Counted from the stretch's first letter, positions 19,753 to 27,817 are shown. The stretch: 64,000 nt of DNA from Mycobacterium sp. SMC-2 (GCF_025263485.1 NZ_CP079863.1:4898001-4962000); one strand, 5' to 3'. Numbers and translations are program-made. The notes: generated by a model from the sequence alone, not told the origin.

Positions 19753-22700
19753 TCAGTACGTCACATCCTGACTGCGACGGCGGACCACGGTGACCTCGTC
19801 GCGCTGGTTCCCGGTGGGGCCCAGGTAGTTGAACCCGAACGCATGCTGGCCGTAACCGCCGGCCAGGTGACTGGGCTTGATGCGCACCCGGGTCAGCGCG
19901 TTGTGGTTGCCGCCTCGCTTGTTGTTGGTCTCGGTGCGCGGTGTGTCCACCGTGCGTTCCTGGACGTGGTAGACGAACACCACACCGTCGGGCATCCGGT
20001 GGCTGACGATCGCCCGGCACACGTAGATGCCGTTGGCGTTGACCGCCTCGACCCAATCGTTGTCCCGCACACCGATCTTCGCCGCGTCTCCCGGACTCAT
20101 CCACATCGTCGGGCCGCCGCGCGACAGCGACAGCATGTACAGGTTGTCCTGGTAGGTGGAGTGGAACGACCACTTCGAGTGCGGCGTCAAATACCGCACG
20201 GTCAGCCCGATCCCGTCCGGGGCGGGGCCGAGCTCCGGCTGGCCGAACAACCGCGCCATGTCCAGCGGTGGGCGAAACACCGGCAGATGCTCGCCGAGCT
20301 CCTCGACCCAGTCGTGGGCCAGATAGAAGTGCATCCGTCCGGTCAGCGTGTGGAACGGCTTGAGGTTCTCGATGTTGATGGTGAACGGCGCGTAGCGGCG
20401 ACCGCCCGTTTCGCTGCCCGACCACTCCGGGCTGGTGATCACCGGGACCGGACGCGCCTGGGTGTCGGCGTAGGTGATGCGGCGTTCCTCGCTGCCCTCG
20501 GCCAGGTGGGCCAGCCGCTGACCCGTGCGCTTCTCCAACTCGCGGAAGCCCTCCACGGCCAGCCGGCCGTTGGTCGTCCCCGACAGCAGCAGCATGACGT
20601 CGGCCATCCGCTGCGCGGTGGTGATGGCCGGGCGACCCGCCGCCGCGCCGGAATTCAGCACGCCGAACTTAGCGGCCAATTCCTCCACCTCGCGGAAGGG
20701 GTGCACCGTGACGCCCTTGGTGCTCACCCCGAACGTGTCGACGAGCGGACCCAAGGTCAGCCACTTGTCGTAGACGGACGCGTAATCGCGTTCCACCACG
20801 GTGACTTTGGCCATCGTCCGGCCCGGTACGGGGGTCGCCCCGGTGCGTAACCAATCGTCCTCGGCGCCGTCGGGACAGGCCATCGCCTCCGGGGTGTCGT
20901 TCTGCAGCGCCGTGAGCACGACATCGCTGCGGGTGCCCAGGTGTCGCTTGGCCAAGGCGCTGAAGGCACGGGCGATGGCGCCGAAAGCCTCGAAGTCCGA
21001 ACGCGTTTCCCACGGCGGGTCGGTCGCGGCGCTGAACGCGTGTACGTACGGATGCATGTCGGTGCTGGAGATGTCGGCCTTCTCGTACCAGGTCGCGGCC
21101 GGCAGCACGACATCGGACACCAGCGTCGTCGACGTCATGCGGAAGTCGATCGACATCATCAGGTCGAGCTTGCCCTCCGGGATGTCACCGTCGCAGGCCA
21201 CATGGGCGGGCCGGATCCCGTCGGCCGGGGGCTCGGCCTGCGCGTTCGAGTCGGTCCCGAGCAAATGGCGCAGGAAGTACTCGCCGCCCTTGCCCGAGGA
21301 CCCGATCAGGTTGGCCCGCCACACCGTAAGCACCCGTGGCCAGTTGGCGGGGTTGTCGGGATCGGTCACGGCGAGCTTGAGTTTGCGCCGGCCGAGCTGC
21401 TCGGCGACGTAGTCGGCGACGTCACTGCCGGCGGCTCGGGCCTCGTCGGCGACGTCCAGGCTGGACCGGTCGAACTGCGGGTAGAACGGGCTCCACCCCA
21501 TCGCTGCCGCCGAGGCCAGCACGTCCATCGTGTGCTTGTTCGCGAAGCGGCCGCGGCCGATCGGGCTGGCCAACTTGTCGGCGGCGTACCCGTCGTAGCG
21601 CCACTGGTCGGTGTGCGCGTACCAGTAGGACCCGCCCGGCACCTGCCGGGCTGGGCGTGACCAATCGGTGGCCATGGCCATCGTCAGCCATCCGCTGAGC
21701 GGACGCACCTTCTCCTGGCCGACGTAGTGGGCCCAGCCACCGCCGTTGCGCCCCATCGAGCCGGTCAGCATCAGCAGCGCCAGCACCGCCCGATAGATCG
21801 CGTCGCTGTGGAACCAATGGCAGATGCCGCCGCCCATGATGATCATCGAGCGGCCGCCGGATTCCTCTGCGCTGCGGGCGAATTCCTTGGCGACGCGGAT
21901 GGCCTGTGCGGCCGACACGCCGGTGATCGCCTCCTGCCAGGCGGGGGTGTTCTGCTGGGTCGGGTCGTCGTAGCCGGTGGGCCAGTCGCCGGGCAGCCCC
22001 GGCCGGGCCACCCCGTACTGGGCGAGCATCAGGTCGAAGACGGTGCACACCAGGTGTTTACCGACACGGCGCACCGGGACACCGCGCGCCACCGTGGTGC
22101 CTTCGCCGTTGACCGTGTCGAAGCTGGCCAGGTGCACCAACGCGGTGTCCCCAACTTCGTTGGCACCGCGGGCGTTTCGCACGCTGAGCGCCGGCATCAA
22201 GGTGCCAAGATCCAGATTCCACTTTCCCACGCCGTCCTCGCCGTAGCGGAATCCCAGCGAGCCATGGGGCACCACGACCGAGTCGGTGCCCTCGTCCCAC
22301 ACCGCCGGTTTGAGCGCCGCGTTCTCGACCGCCTCCCCCAGGTCCGCCGCGGTGAGGTTCTTGCCCGGCACCAGCATGTCGCCGCGCTCTTCCAGCTTGA
22401 TCAGGAACGGCAGGTCGGTGTAGCGGCGCGAGAAGTCGACGAAGAACGGAACCTCCCTCCGCACATAGCATTCCGAGAGAATGACATGCCCCATCGCCAT
22501 GGCCAGCGCCCCGTCGGTGCCGGCCGCACAGGGCATCCACTCGTCGGCGAACTTGGTGTTGTCCGCGTAGTCGGGGCTCACGGTCACCACCTTGGTACCG
22601 CGGTAGCGCGCCTCGGCCATCCAGTGCGCGTCGGGGGTCCGGGTGATCGGCACGTTGGAGCCCCACATCATCAAATACGCCGCGTCCCACCAGTCGCCGG

Positions 22701-23451
22701 ATTCGGGCACGTCGGTCTGATCGCCGAACACCTGCGGCGAGGCCACCGGCAGGTCGGCGTACCAGTCGTAGAACGACGTCATGGGGGCGCCGGTCAGCTC
22801 GAAGAATCGCGAACCGGCGGCATAGGACACCATGGACATCGCCGGGATGGGCGAGAAGCCGGCGACCCGGTCGGGGCCGTAGGTCTTGATGGTGTGCACG
22901 TGGGCGGCGGCGATCAGCTCGGTGGCCTCGGCCCAGGTGATCCGGACCAGCCCGCCCTTGCCGCGGGCACGCTGATAGCGGCGCCGGCGGTCGGGGTCCG
23001 CCTGGATGTCGGCCCACGCAAGCACGGGATCGCCGAGCCGCGCCTTGGCTTCCCGGTACATCTCGACCAGCACGCCCCGCGCGTACGGATAGCGCACCCG
23101 GGTGGGCGAGTAGCTGTACCAGGAGAACGACGCCCCGCGCGGGCAACCACGCGGCTCGTATTCGGGCCGGTCCGGGCCGACCGAGGGGTAGTCGGTTTGC
23201 TGGGTCTCCCAGGTGATGATCCCGTCCTTGACGTAGATCTTCCAGGAGCACGAGCCGGTGCAGTTGACCCCGTGGGTGGAGCGGACGACCTTGTCGTGGC
23301 TCCACCTGTCGCGGTAGAACACGTCGGCCTCCCGGCCGCCCTTGCGCGTGACCGTGCGCAGGTCGGCCGAGAACTCGCCGGGCGTGAAGAACCGCCCGCT
23401 GCGCTCCAGTAGCTCCTCGAGCGCTCCACCAACGTGTGGTGTGACAGTCAA
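19753..23451 (-). CDS. narG: Respiratory nitrate reductase alpha subunit NarG
   Basis: Molybdopterin-binding catalytic subunit that reduces nitrate to nitrite, 1,232 residues. The N-terminal HGVNCTGSCSWKIYVKDG carries the histidine and cysteines of the special 4Fe-4S cluster, followed by GCPRGASFSWY. Molybdopterin regions include WGSNVPITRTPDAHW and GICHWFHSDAIYRA. There is no Tat signal, so the active site faces the cytoplasm. The start is TTG 23451 with AAGGGG upstream. It is the first gene of narGHJI; in slow-growing mycobacteria this enzyme supports survival under hypoxia with nitrate. Confidence 0.96.
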   Translation of the reverse strand: MTVTPHVGGALEELLERSGRFFTPGEFSADLRTVTRKGGREADVFYRDRWSHDKVVRSTHGVNCTGSCSWKIYVKDGIITWETQQTDYPSVGPDRPEYEPRGCPRGASFSWYSYSPTRVRYPYARGVLVEMYREAKARLGDPVLAWADIQADPDRRRRYQRARGKGGLVRITWAEATELIAAAHVHTIKTYGPDRVAGFSPIPAMSMVSYAAGSRFFELTGAPMTSFYDWYADLPVASPQVFGDQTDVPESGDWWDAAYLMMWGSNVPITRTPDAHWMAEARYRGTKVVTVSPDYADNTKFADEWMPCAAGTDGALAMAMGHVILSECYVRREVPFFVDFSRRYTDLPFLIKLEERGDMLVPGKNLTAADLGEAVENAALKPAVWDEGTDSVVVPHGSLGFRYGEDGVGKWNLDLGTLMPALSVRNARGANEVGDTALVHLASFDTVNGEGTTVARGVPVRRVGKHLVCTVFDLMLAQYGVARPGLPGDWPTGYDDPTQQNTPAWQEAITGVSAAQAIRVAKEFARSAEESGGRSMIIMGGGICHWFHSDAIYRAVLALLMLTGSMGRNGGGWAHYVGQEKVRPLSGWLTMAMATDWSRPARQVPGGSYWYAHTDQWRYDGYAADKLASPIGRGRFANKHTMDVLASAAAMGWSPFYPQFDRSSLDVADEARAAGSDVADYVAEQLGRRKLKLAVTDPDNPANWPRVLTVWRANLIGSSGKGGEYFLRHLLGTDSNAQAEPPADGIRPAHVACDGDIPEGKLDLMMSIDFRMTSTTLVSDVVLPAATWYEKADISSTDMHPYVHAFSAATDPPWETRSDFEAFGAIARAFSALAKRHLGTRSDVVLTALQNDTPEAMACPDGAEDDWLRTGATPVPGRTMAKVTVVERDYASVYDKWLTLGPLVDTFGVSTKGVTVHPFREVEELAAKFGVLNSGAAAGRPAITTAQRMADVMLLLSGTTNGRLAVEGFRELEKRTGQRLAHLAEGSEERRITYADTQARPVPVITSPEWSGSETGGRRYAPFTINIENLKPFHTLTGRMHFYLAHDWVEELGEHLPVFRPPLDMARLFGQPELGPAPDGIGLTVRYLTPHSKWSFHSTYQDNLYMLSLSRGGPTMWMSPGDAAKIGVRDNDWVEAVNANGIYVCRAIVSHRMPDGVVFVYHVQERTVDTPRTETNNKRGGNHNALTRVRIKPSHLAGGYGQHAFGFNYLGPTGNQRDEVTVVRRRSQDVTY

Positions 23452-23812
23452 CAGCTACCCCTTCTATTCCGTAGTGCCGCGCGTCCTGGCCGGGCCGTCG
23501 CTTCGACCGCGGGTGCGTGGTGTTGGACGGTGGCACGTCGATTCGTCCGCCCGCGCCGACCGGGATCGGCGAGCGCGTCGGCATGGGGCGCGGCAGACGG
23601 ACCTATGTCCGCCGCGAATGGCCTGTTAACGAAAATTCGTTTGGTCAGCATAGGTTTTGCGGATCTAGAGGCGCCGTCGCGGACGCCGCGACCACCGGTA
23701 CGCGCTTCTAGGTTAAGTCTTTTTTATAAGTACACATTGGCGTTATATCTCAAGTTGACCCTCGCGACCTTCTGCGGCGCTGGACGTCAGCTGCAAGAAG
23801 GCTGTGGACTGG
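23452..23812. other. Upstream region of the narGHJI operon
   Basis: About 360 bp between narG and the stop codon of mutT2. It contains a short AT-rich island at about 23,710-23,755 (TTAAGTCTTTTTTATAAG and GTTATATC) that stands out from its high-GC surroundings and is the most likely promoter or regulator-binding zone for the nar operon. I cannot assign a specific operator. The small open frames here have no protein-like composition or ribosome-binding site. Confidence 0.5.
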
Positions 23813-24217
23813 TTATGAGGCCACCCCGGCCAGCGTCCGCACCAGGTCAGGGACCCAGCCGCGGTCGGCGGGCACCCAGTCGACATCGGACAGTTGGGCG
23901 GCCGTCACCCAGCGCACCGCCCGGTGATCACGCGCGCGCGGTTCACCACCGAGCAGTCGCACGCGGTATGCCCGCAACGTGATGCCGTCCAGCGCGACGT
24001 CGTCGCCGAGGCGGTCGCCCACCGCGACGTCGCCGACCGCCAGGTCCAGCTCCTCGGCCAGCTCACGGGCCAGCGCGTCGCGCTCGGTCTCCCCCGGGGC
24101 GACCTTGCCGCCGGGCAGCTCCCAGCGCCCGGCCAGCTCCGGTGGCCGGACGCGCTGCGCCACCAGCACCGTGGCGTGGCGGATGACCGCGCCGGCGACG
24201 ACGACCTGGGTCGGCAT
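23813..24217 (-). CDS. mutT2: Nudix hydrolase MutT2
   Basis: 134-residue Nudix enzyme of the MutT type. The complete Nudix box is present (GGKVAPGETERDALARELAE followed by ELDL). The M. tuberculosis homolog hydrolyses dCTP, 5-methyl-dCTP and oxidised purine triphosphates for nucleotide-pool sanitation. Its start codon lies only 22 bp from the left attachment core of the integrated element. Before integration it was therefore divergent from the dehydratase gene with about 25 bp between start codons, around a GTATAC that could serve as -10 element in both directions. Confidence 0.93.
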   Translation of the reverse strand: MPTQVVVAGAVIRHATVLVAQRVRPPELAGRWELPGGKVAPGETERDALARELAEELDLAVGDVAVGDRLGDDVALDGITLRAYRVRLLGGEPRARDHRAVRWVTAAQLSDVDWVPADRGWVPDLVRTLAGVAS

Positions 24218-24239
24218 GGCCAGACGGTATACGGTCTTG

Positions 24240-24254
24240 GATATGGCTGTGTTA
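24240..24254 (+). other. attL core (15-bp direct repeat)
   Basis: The sequence GATATGGCTGTGTTA is repeated exactly at 35593-35607; the bases on either side differ between copies, which defines the core. Here it follows the mutT2 promoter side of the chromosome and is followed by island DNA. It still contains an ATG, which now opens only a 14-codon frame that stops at a TAA. Confidence 0.88.
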
Positions 24255-24368
24255 TTTCATGCCCAACGTTGTGCGCGGCCTGCGTAAACCCCGCCCCGCT
24301 TCGAGCGTCATGCCGCCCGTTAAACGTAAGTATTCCGCTCCGCCGCGTGCAGGTGGCAGACTATCCTC

Positions 24369-24584
24369 ATGGCGAAAAAGCGAGTGCGCGCACTCAACGC
24401 AGACGACTTGGGCAAGCACGTGACCTTCAGGCCGACACCGAATAACACCAACACGGGGAGGCTGCACACCGTCGCCCACGCCGCCGACTGGACTGAGCTG
24501 AACATCGAAACCCGAAACGGGAATATGGCGATCCCGGTCCGGGGTGACCGCCTGGACAGCGTGACCATCGAGATTGACGAGTAG
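24369..24584 (+). CDS. Small island-encoded protein of unknown function (71 aa)
   Basis: First gene inside attL. 71 residues, basic N-terminus (MAKKRVRALNADDLGKHVTF), an alternating pattern suggestive of a small beta-barrel (TELNIETRNGNMAIPV, DSVTIEIDE). Similar short proteins occur in mycobacterial phages and prophages, but I cannot name a function. No strong ribosome-binding site is visible; AGGTGG is about 15 nt upstream. It slightly overlaps a possible TTG start (24574) of the next gene. Confidence 0.6.
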   Translation: MAKKRVRALNADDLGKHVTFRPTPNNTNTGRLHTVAHAADWTELNIETRNGNMAIPVRGDRLDSVTIEIDE

Positions 24585-24597
24585 CTGGCACGCGCGG

Positions 24598-25095
24598 ATG
24601 GGATTCGGCTTCGGCCCCACGGTGGTGATCGGTTTCCCTGACCACCCAACCCTCGCGGACATCGCCCAGCGAGACCGCGAGGTAGCGCATCGGAGGGCGA
24701 TGGACGTCGGCGGGCACCGGCTGGCCGGTCAACTCACCGTTGGCTTGGCGGTGCTGGCGGTCACCGCCGGGATCACCGCCGCGTTGCTTGCGCCGTTGGT
24801 ATTCGTGTTGGCCATTCTGTTGGCAGCGATGTCCGCGTACTGCGCCCGCATCTGGTGGATTGACCCACCGATACCCGCGCCGGAGCCGCTACAGATCCAG
24901 CCGTACAGCCCAGTGGAGAACCGGTTACTCATGGCCCGGCAGCCATGGGAGCCGTTCTGGACATACTCAATATGTCCTGGCTGCGGGCATATTGACGCGC
25001 AGCCGATCCGGCCGCCGGATGACCGTGAACCGGGTTGGGCCACCGTTGTCAGACACTGCATCGTCTGCGATCGGGAATGGGCGCAAGGGCGATGA
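24598..25095 (+). CDS. Membrane-anchored zinc-ribbon protein, coupled to a HEPN-like gene
   Basis: 165 residues from ATG 24598 (a TTG at 24574 would add eight). A hydrophobic stretch at residues ~44-83 can form two close membrane helices. The C-terminal cytosolic part has paired CxxC motifs (CPGCGH at ~125 and CIVCDREW at ~154), a zinc ribbon. Its TGA overlaps the ATG of the next gene (ATGA), so the two products are probably made together and may interact. A membrane-plus-zinc-ribbon partner beside a HEPN-like protein on a mobile element suggests a defence or superinfection function; this is inference. Confidence 0.65.
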   Translation: MGFGFGPTVVIGFPDHPTLADIAQRDREVAHRRAMDVGGHRLAGQLTVGLAVLAVTAGITAALLAPLVFVLAILLAAMSAYCARIWWIDPPIPAPEPLQIQPYSPVENRLLMARQPWEPFWTYSICPGCGHIDAQPIRPPDDREPGWATVVRHCIVCDREWAQGR

Positions 25096-25790
25096 AAGTG
25101 ACTGCACGCATGAACTTTGTGGTCGTCAGCGTTCGTGACTACCTCGCCTCGCAACACCTTTGGACCGCGCGACGCGAAGCGTGGCTGTGCCGCATCCGCG
25201 AGAACGAGCTCGTCGCCCAGGGCAATGGCAACTTTGACCCGAAGCGTCACTCCCATGCGGTGACCGCCGTATTGTCTGCGGTCGCCTTCCTTGAAGGCCT
25301 CGTCAATTCGTCCTGGCAGGACGCTGCCGACCAAAAATCAACGGTGTACACGCAGGGCATACCTCAGGCAGCGCTCACGCGTATGCGCGAACTGTGGCCC
25401 GATTACGAGATGCGCTCAATGCTGGACAAATTCCAATTCGGGCTCGAATTGGTTGGACAGCAATGCATGCCGAAAGACCGCGACCCGTACCGGAGCGTAA
25501 GAGTGCTTATCCAGGTGAGGAATGCGCTGGTCCACTTCAAGCCACACGACCGTCGCGTCGACACAGACGAGAAGTTCGAGAGGCAACTGAAGAGTAAAAT
25601 TACGACTCACCGCGAAAACCAGCAGCCGATAGGCAGGCCATGGTTTCCGAACAAGGCGCTCGGCGCTGGAACTGCCGAGTGGGCCTGCGAATCTAGTATG
25701 GCATTCGCAAGAGAGTGGCATACGCTCATGGGGCTGACGTATGACTTCGAAGATCTTTACCGCACATCGGAGCCCTATGAAGTCCCGTAA
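25092..25790 (+). CDS. HEPN-like protein, candidate RNase/abortive-infection effector
   Basis: 232 residues, mostly helical. The segment SVRVLIQVRNALVHFKPHD contains an Rx4H motif with asparagine after the arginine (RNALVH), the signature of HEPN-domain ribonucleases. An upstream helical region (SHAVTAVLSAVAFLEGLVNS) fits the first half of a HEPN bundle. HEPN proteins are frequent toxins and anti-phage effectors. ATG 25092 overlaps the preceding stop codon and is favoured over upstream ATGs that overlap deeper. No antitoxin of MNT type is adjacent. The family assignment rests on the motif and needs a profile search. Confidence 0.6.
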   Translation: MKVTARMNFVVVSVRDYLASQHLWTARREAWLCRIRENELVAQGNGNFDPKRHSHAVTAVLSAVAFLEGLVNSSWQDAADQKSTVYTQGIPQAALTRMRELWPDYEMRSMLDKFQFGLELVGQQCMPKDRDPYRSVRVLIQVRNALVHFKPHDRRVDTDEKFERQLKSKITTHRENQQPIGRPWFPNKALGAGTAEWACESSMAFAREWHTLMGLTYDFEDLYRTSEPYEVP

Positions 25791-25886
25791 GCACCTGCCT
25801 GACAACGCTGTAGTGTACGACGTTGGGCTCGCCACCAGCCCCACAAGGCTTCCGAGTGGACCAACACAGATTCGAGAGGTAACACA

Positions 25887-26114
25887 GTGCCGCGTTACAC
25901 CTATGGAGCATTATCAGAACCGGTCGACCCCTTCGGGTTTCGTCGCCGCGTTGGAGCCAAAACGGTGGTTTTGGCCGACTCCTACCGCATCGACAGCGGA
26001 TACGTGACGTTCATCCGCGATGACAAGCCGTTCCTGAGTGTCCCATTCTCGAAGGCTCCGGTTGTTGCCGAGCTCGATGACAACAACGATATTCCGATTA
26101 CGTTCGTGGAGTAA
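25887..26114 (+). CDS. Small island-encoded protein of unknown function (75 aa)
   Basis: 75 residues from GTG 25887, preceded by AGAGG about 8 nt upstream. The composition suggests a small beta-rich fold (RRVGAKTVVLADSYRIDSGY VTFIRDDKPFLSVPF). It resembles nothing I can name. It sits between the HEPN-like gene and the next promoter motif and ends 16 bp before that motif. Confidence 0.55.
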   Translation: MPRYTYGALSEPVDPFGFRRRVGAKTVVLADSYRIDSGYVTFIRDDKPFLSVPFSKAPVVAELDDNNDIPITFVE

Positions 26115-26129
26115 CCACCAAGCGATCCG

Positions 26130-26155
26130 CTGTGCCGCAATGTAATAATGCACAG
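26130..26155 (+). promoter_or_regulatory. Repeated island promoter/operator motif, copy 1
   Basis: CTGTGC and GCACAG form a perfect 6-bp inverted repeat around a 14-bp centre containing TAATAAT. The right half reads TAATAATGCACA (26143-26154), a 12-bp motif TARTARYGCACA found in front of several island genes. It lies about 40 bp upstream of the GTG start at 26195. Confidence 0.5.
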
Positions 26156-26194
26156 CCCTGGTCTTCAGCAGGCCACGGACCTAAGGTGGGTACC

Positions 26195-26668
26195 GTGGGA
26201 GATCAACCTGAGCGGATCGAAAACTTGGTGGCGCGCAGAATCCGCGAGCAGCTGGGCCAAGGAGGCCTGGACAAACTGATCCAAGCCCAACAGGCAGTCG
26301 CCCAGCAGATTGAACTGATCGGTGTCCCGAGCCCGAGAGCATTTGGGGACATGATCGTCGTGACCCAGGGCATGGCGGCTCAACTCCAACCAACTGAGGC
26401 GTCTCTCAGCGGCCAGGCCGCGGTTGCCGCGATTCGAGCGGTCGATCGAGAGCTAGCCGACGAGCTAGAGCTCCGCAGCCCGCAAGACATCACTGCGGCG
26501 CTAAACTTCCGTGCGGCATTGATAAACCTGATAGCCGCGTTCGTGAGCCTATATCAGATGATGCATGGGGTGCCGCCGTCGCAACAGCACATAGAACAGA
26601 CAATCAACAACGTGACCAACGCGCCAACCACCATCGTGATCAACAACCCGCCACAGGGTGGCGAGTAG
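26195..26668 (+). CDS. Helical island-encoded protein of unknown function (157 aa)
   Basis: 157 residues from GTG 26195, with AAGG about 9 nt upstream. The first two thirds are charged helices (ERIENLVARRIREQLGQGGL, DKLIQAQQAVAQQIELIG); residues ~108-130 form a hydrophobic or amphipathic helix (AALINLIAAFVSLYQMMHG), and the tail is Asn/Thr-rich. Mycobacterial prophages carry comparable small proteins; function unknown. It is transcribed from its own predicted promoter motif. Confidence 0.6.
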   Translation: MGDQPERIENLVARRIREQLGQGGLDKLIQAQQAVAQQIELIGVPSPRAFGDMIVVTQGMAAQLQPTEASLSGQAAVAAIRAVDRELADELELRSPQDITAALNFRAALINLIAAFVSLYQMMHGVPPSQQHIEQTINNVTNAPTTIVINNPPQGGE

Positions 26669-26676
26669 CAAACCCG

Positions 26677-26704
26677 TTGTGCACCAATGGATAGTAGTGC
26701 ACAG
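26677..26704 (+). promoter_or_regulatory. Repeated island promoter/operator motif, copy 2
   Basis: TTGTGC followed after 16 bp by GCACA; the right half is TAGTAGTGCACA (26692-26703), matching the TARTARYGCACA consensus. It sits in the gap after the 157-residue protein gene and before the membrane-protein gene at 26820. Confidence 0.5.
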
Positions 26705-26813
26705 CGCGGTCCTTGACACTGAATTTTCCGAGGTCCACCGTGCAGCCATGCAACTAGCCGAACCGTGGATAACCCTGACTGGCGTACCCGTGGCGCGCCG
26801 CAACGGAAGCTAG
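26697..26813 (+). CDS. Possible 38-residue small protein
   Basis: Open frame starting at a GTG inside the promoter motif and reading MHSAVLDTEFSEVHRAAMQL then AEPWITLTGVPVARRNGS. Composition is protein-like, but the only support is the absence of stops and its fit into an otherwise empty gap. A start at the internal ATG (26748) is also possible. No ribosome-binding site. Confidence 0.25.
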   Translation: MHSAVLDTEFSEVHRAAMQLAEPWITLTGVPVARRNGS

Positions 26814-26824
26814 CGCACAATGTT
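26811..26824 (+). promoter_or_regulatory. Repeated start-associated sequence TAGCGCACAATGTT, copy A
   Basis: A 14-bp sequence identical to 27593-27606. It includes the ATG of the gene at 26820, so it marks the start of a coding sequence with no room for a ribosome-binding site; a leaderless transcript, common in mycobacteria, is likely. It is a partial match to the TARTARYGCACA motif. Confidence 0.45.
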
Positions 26825-27542
26825 TACCCAAGCAGCTGAAGGCGTGAGTGATGACGTCATGTGCGCTTGGTCAACGCTTTGGGATGGCGTGATTGACTGG
26901 CAATGGACGCCCGGTTGGGGCAACCTCTTCACGGTCATGGTCGCGGTCGCCGCGATTGCGGTAAGCGCCTGGTATAACCGCCGAACGCTACGAGGTGCCA
27001 ACGAGAAGTTTGTTCAGGGCCGCATCGACGCTCGAAACGACAAGCTGCGGGCGGAGCTGGCAGCATACCTGAGCGACCTGGACGAATGCAGACTCCAAAG
27101 CCGCAAACTCGGCAAGTTTATGCGGGAGTTAATCGACGCGCCCTACCAACTATCCCAAGCAGAGGCGCAACCCTGGCAGCAGAATGCTCAGTTGGTAGCA
27201 GAGAAGTTCGAACAGTACCGGGAGCAGTCGGAAGCTGCTTATCTTGAAACCGTCTGGGATGTCTACCGGCGCTTAGCAGTACGTGATTTCACCCTCATGA
27301 TGCTTACCAGCGACAAGGGAATCCTTGAACCCACTCACGAGATATACAAACTGATAGAAGAAGACCGCCGAGACTTCGAAAGCCTAATAGCGGCGCGAGA
27401 GAAGATGTCGCCCTCCGATCCGAGAATGGAACGCGGTCGTACTCTGCCCGAGAGGCACTTAAGTCGACAAAGCGACATCTACGATCAGATGATCAAGTTG
27501 ATGGATCATTGTGTCACCGAGTTTCCGGTGAATAAGGATTAA
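26820..27542 (+). CDS. Membrane-anchored coiled-coil protein of unknown function
   Basis: 240 residues. After a short N-terminus, one membrane helix at ~35-51 (LFTVMVAVAAIAVSAW) is followed by a basic stop-transfer (YNRRTL) and a long charged helical domain (ARNDKLRAELAAYLSDLDEC, EKFEQYREQSEAAYLE), presumably cytosolic. Probably leaderless, since the ATG lies within the repeated start-associated sequence. The architecture resembles anchored sensor or exclusion proteins on prophages, but no family is recognised. Confidence 0.65.
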   Translation: MFTQAAEGVSDDVMCAWSTLWDGVIDWQWTPGWGNLFTVMVAVAAIAVSAWYNRRTLRGANEKFVQGRIDARNDKLRAELAAYLSDLDECRLQSRKLGKFMRELIDAPYQLSQAEAQPWQQNAQLVAEKFEQYREQSEAAYLETVWDVYRRLAVRDFTLMMLTSDKGILEPTHEIYKLIEEDRRDFESLIAAREKMSPSDPRMERGRTLPERHLSRQSDIYDQMIKLMDHCVTEFPVNKD

Positions 27543-27576
27543 GCGCTTCGAGCTGTACTATGTTCGTCCGATTACC

Positions 27577-27604
27577 TTGCGCCCCTTAATAATAGCGCAC
27601 AATG
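27577..27604 (+). promoter_or_regulatory. Repeated island promoter/operator motif, copy 3 (start-associated, copy B)
   Basis: TTGCGC followed by TAATAGCGCACA (27590-27601) and directly by an ATG at 27602. It shares the 14-bp TAGCGCACAATGTT with 26811-26824. TAATAG lies at about -12 to -7 relative to the ATG, as expected of a -10 box for a leaderless transcript. Confidence 0.5.
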
Positions 27605-27793
27605 TTGGTGTTAACACCGCCGCTGCCGGGCGTCAACGATTCCTGTATGGACCTAGCCGCGCTCGCGTACCTCGCCGACCACCTGCCCGACGAAATGAGG
27701 TGGATAACCCCGCGCCGCGCTCAACGGCAGACAACCCACACAAGCCGGAATACAAGCACTCCACGACCGGCTTGCCTAAGTCCTCGACCTTGA
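27602..27793 (+). CDS. Possible 63-residue small protein
   Basis: Open frame starting at the ATG of the start-associated motif (MLVLTPPLPGVNDSCMDLAA LAYLADHLPDEMRW). The first ~35 residues look protein-like (MDLAALAYLADHLPDEM); the rest is Thr/Arg/Pro-rich and less convincing. Last rightward gene before the terminator. Low confidence. Confidence 0.3.
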   Translation: MLVLTPPLPGVNDSCMDLAALAYLADHLPDEMRWITPRRAQRQTTHTSRNTSTPRPACLSPRP

Positions 27794-27817
27794 AGAACAA
27801 CTAGGTGCATAAACACC

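Noticed and set aside
21727..23412. 561-codon plus-strand frame opposite narG
   Set aside because: No domain, no ribosome-binding site; lies entirely antisense to narG.
26148..26290. ORF starting at the ATG inside promoter motif copy 1
   Set aside because: It overlaps the better supported GTG 26195 gene in another frame, and its translation is Trp/Ser-rich and unstructured.
26100..27610. CRISPR array suggested by repeated short motifs
   Set aside because: The repeats are only 12-14 bp, irregularly spaced by hundreds of bases with genes between, and there are no spacers of constant length.
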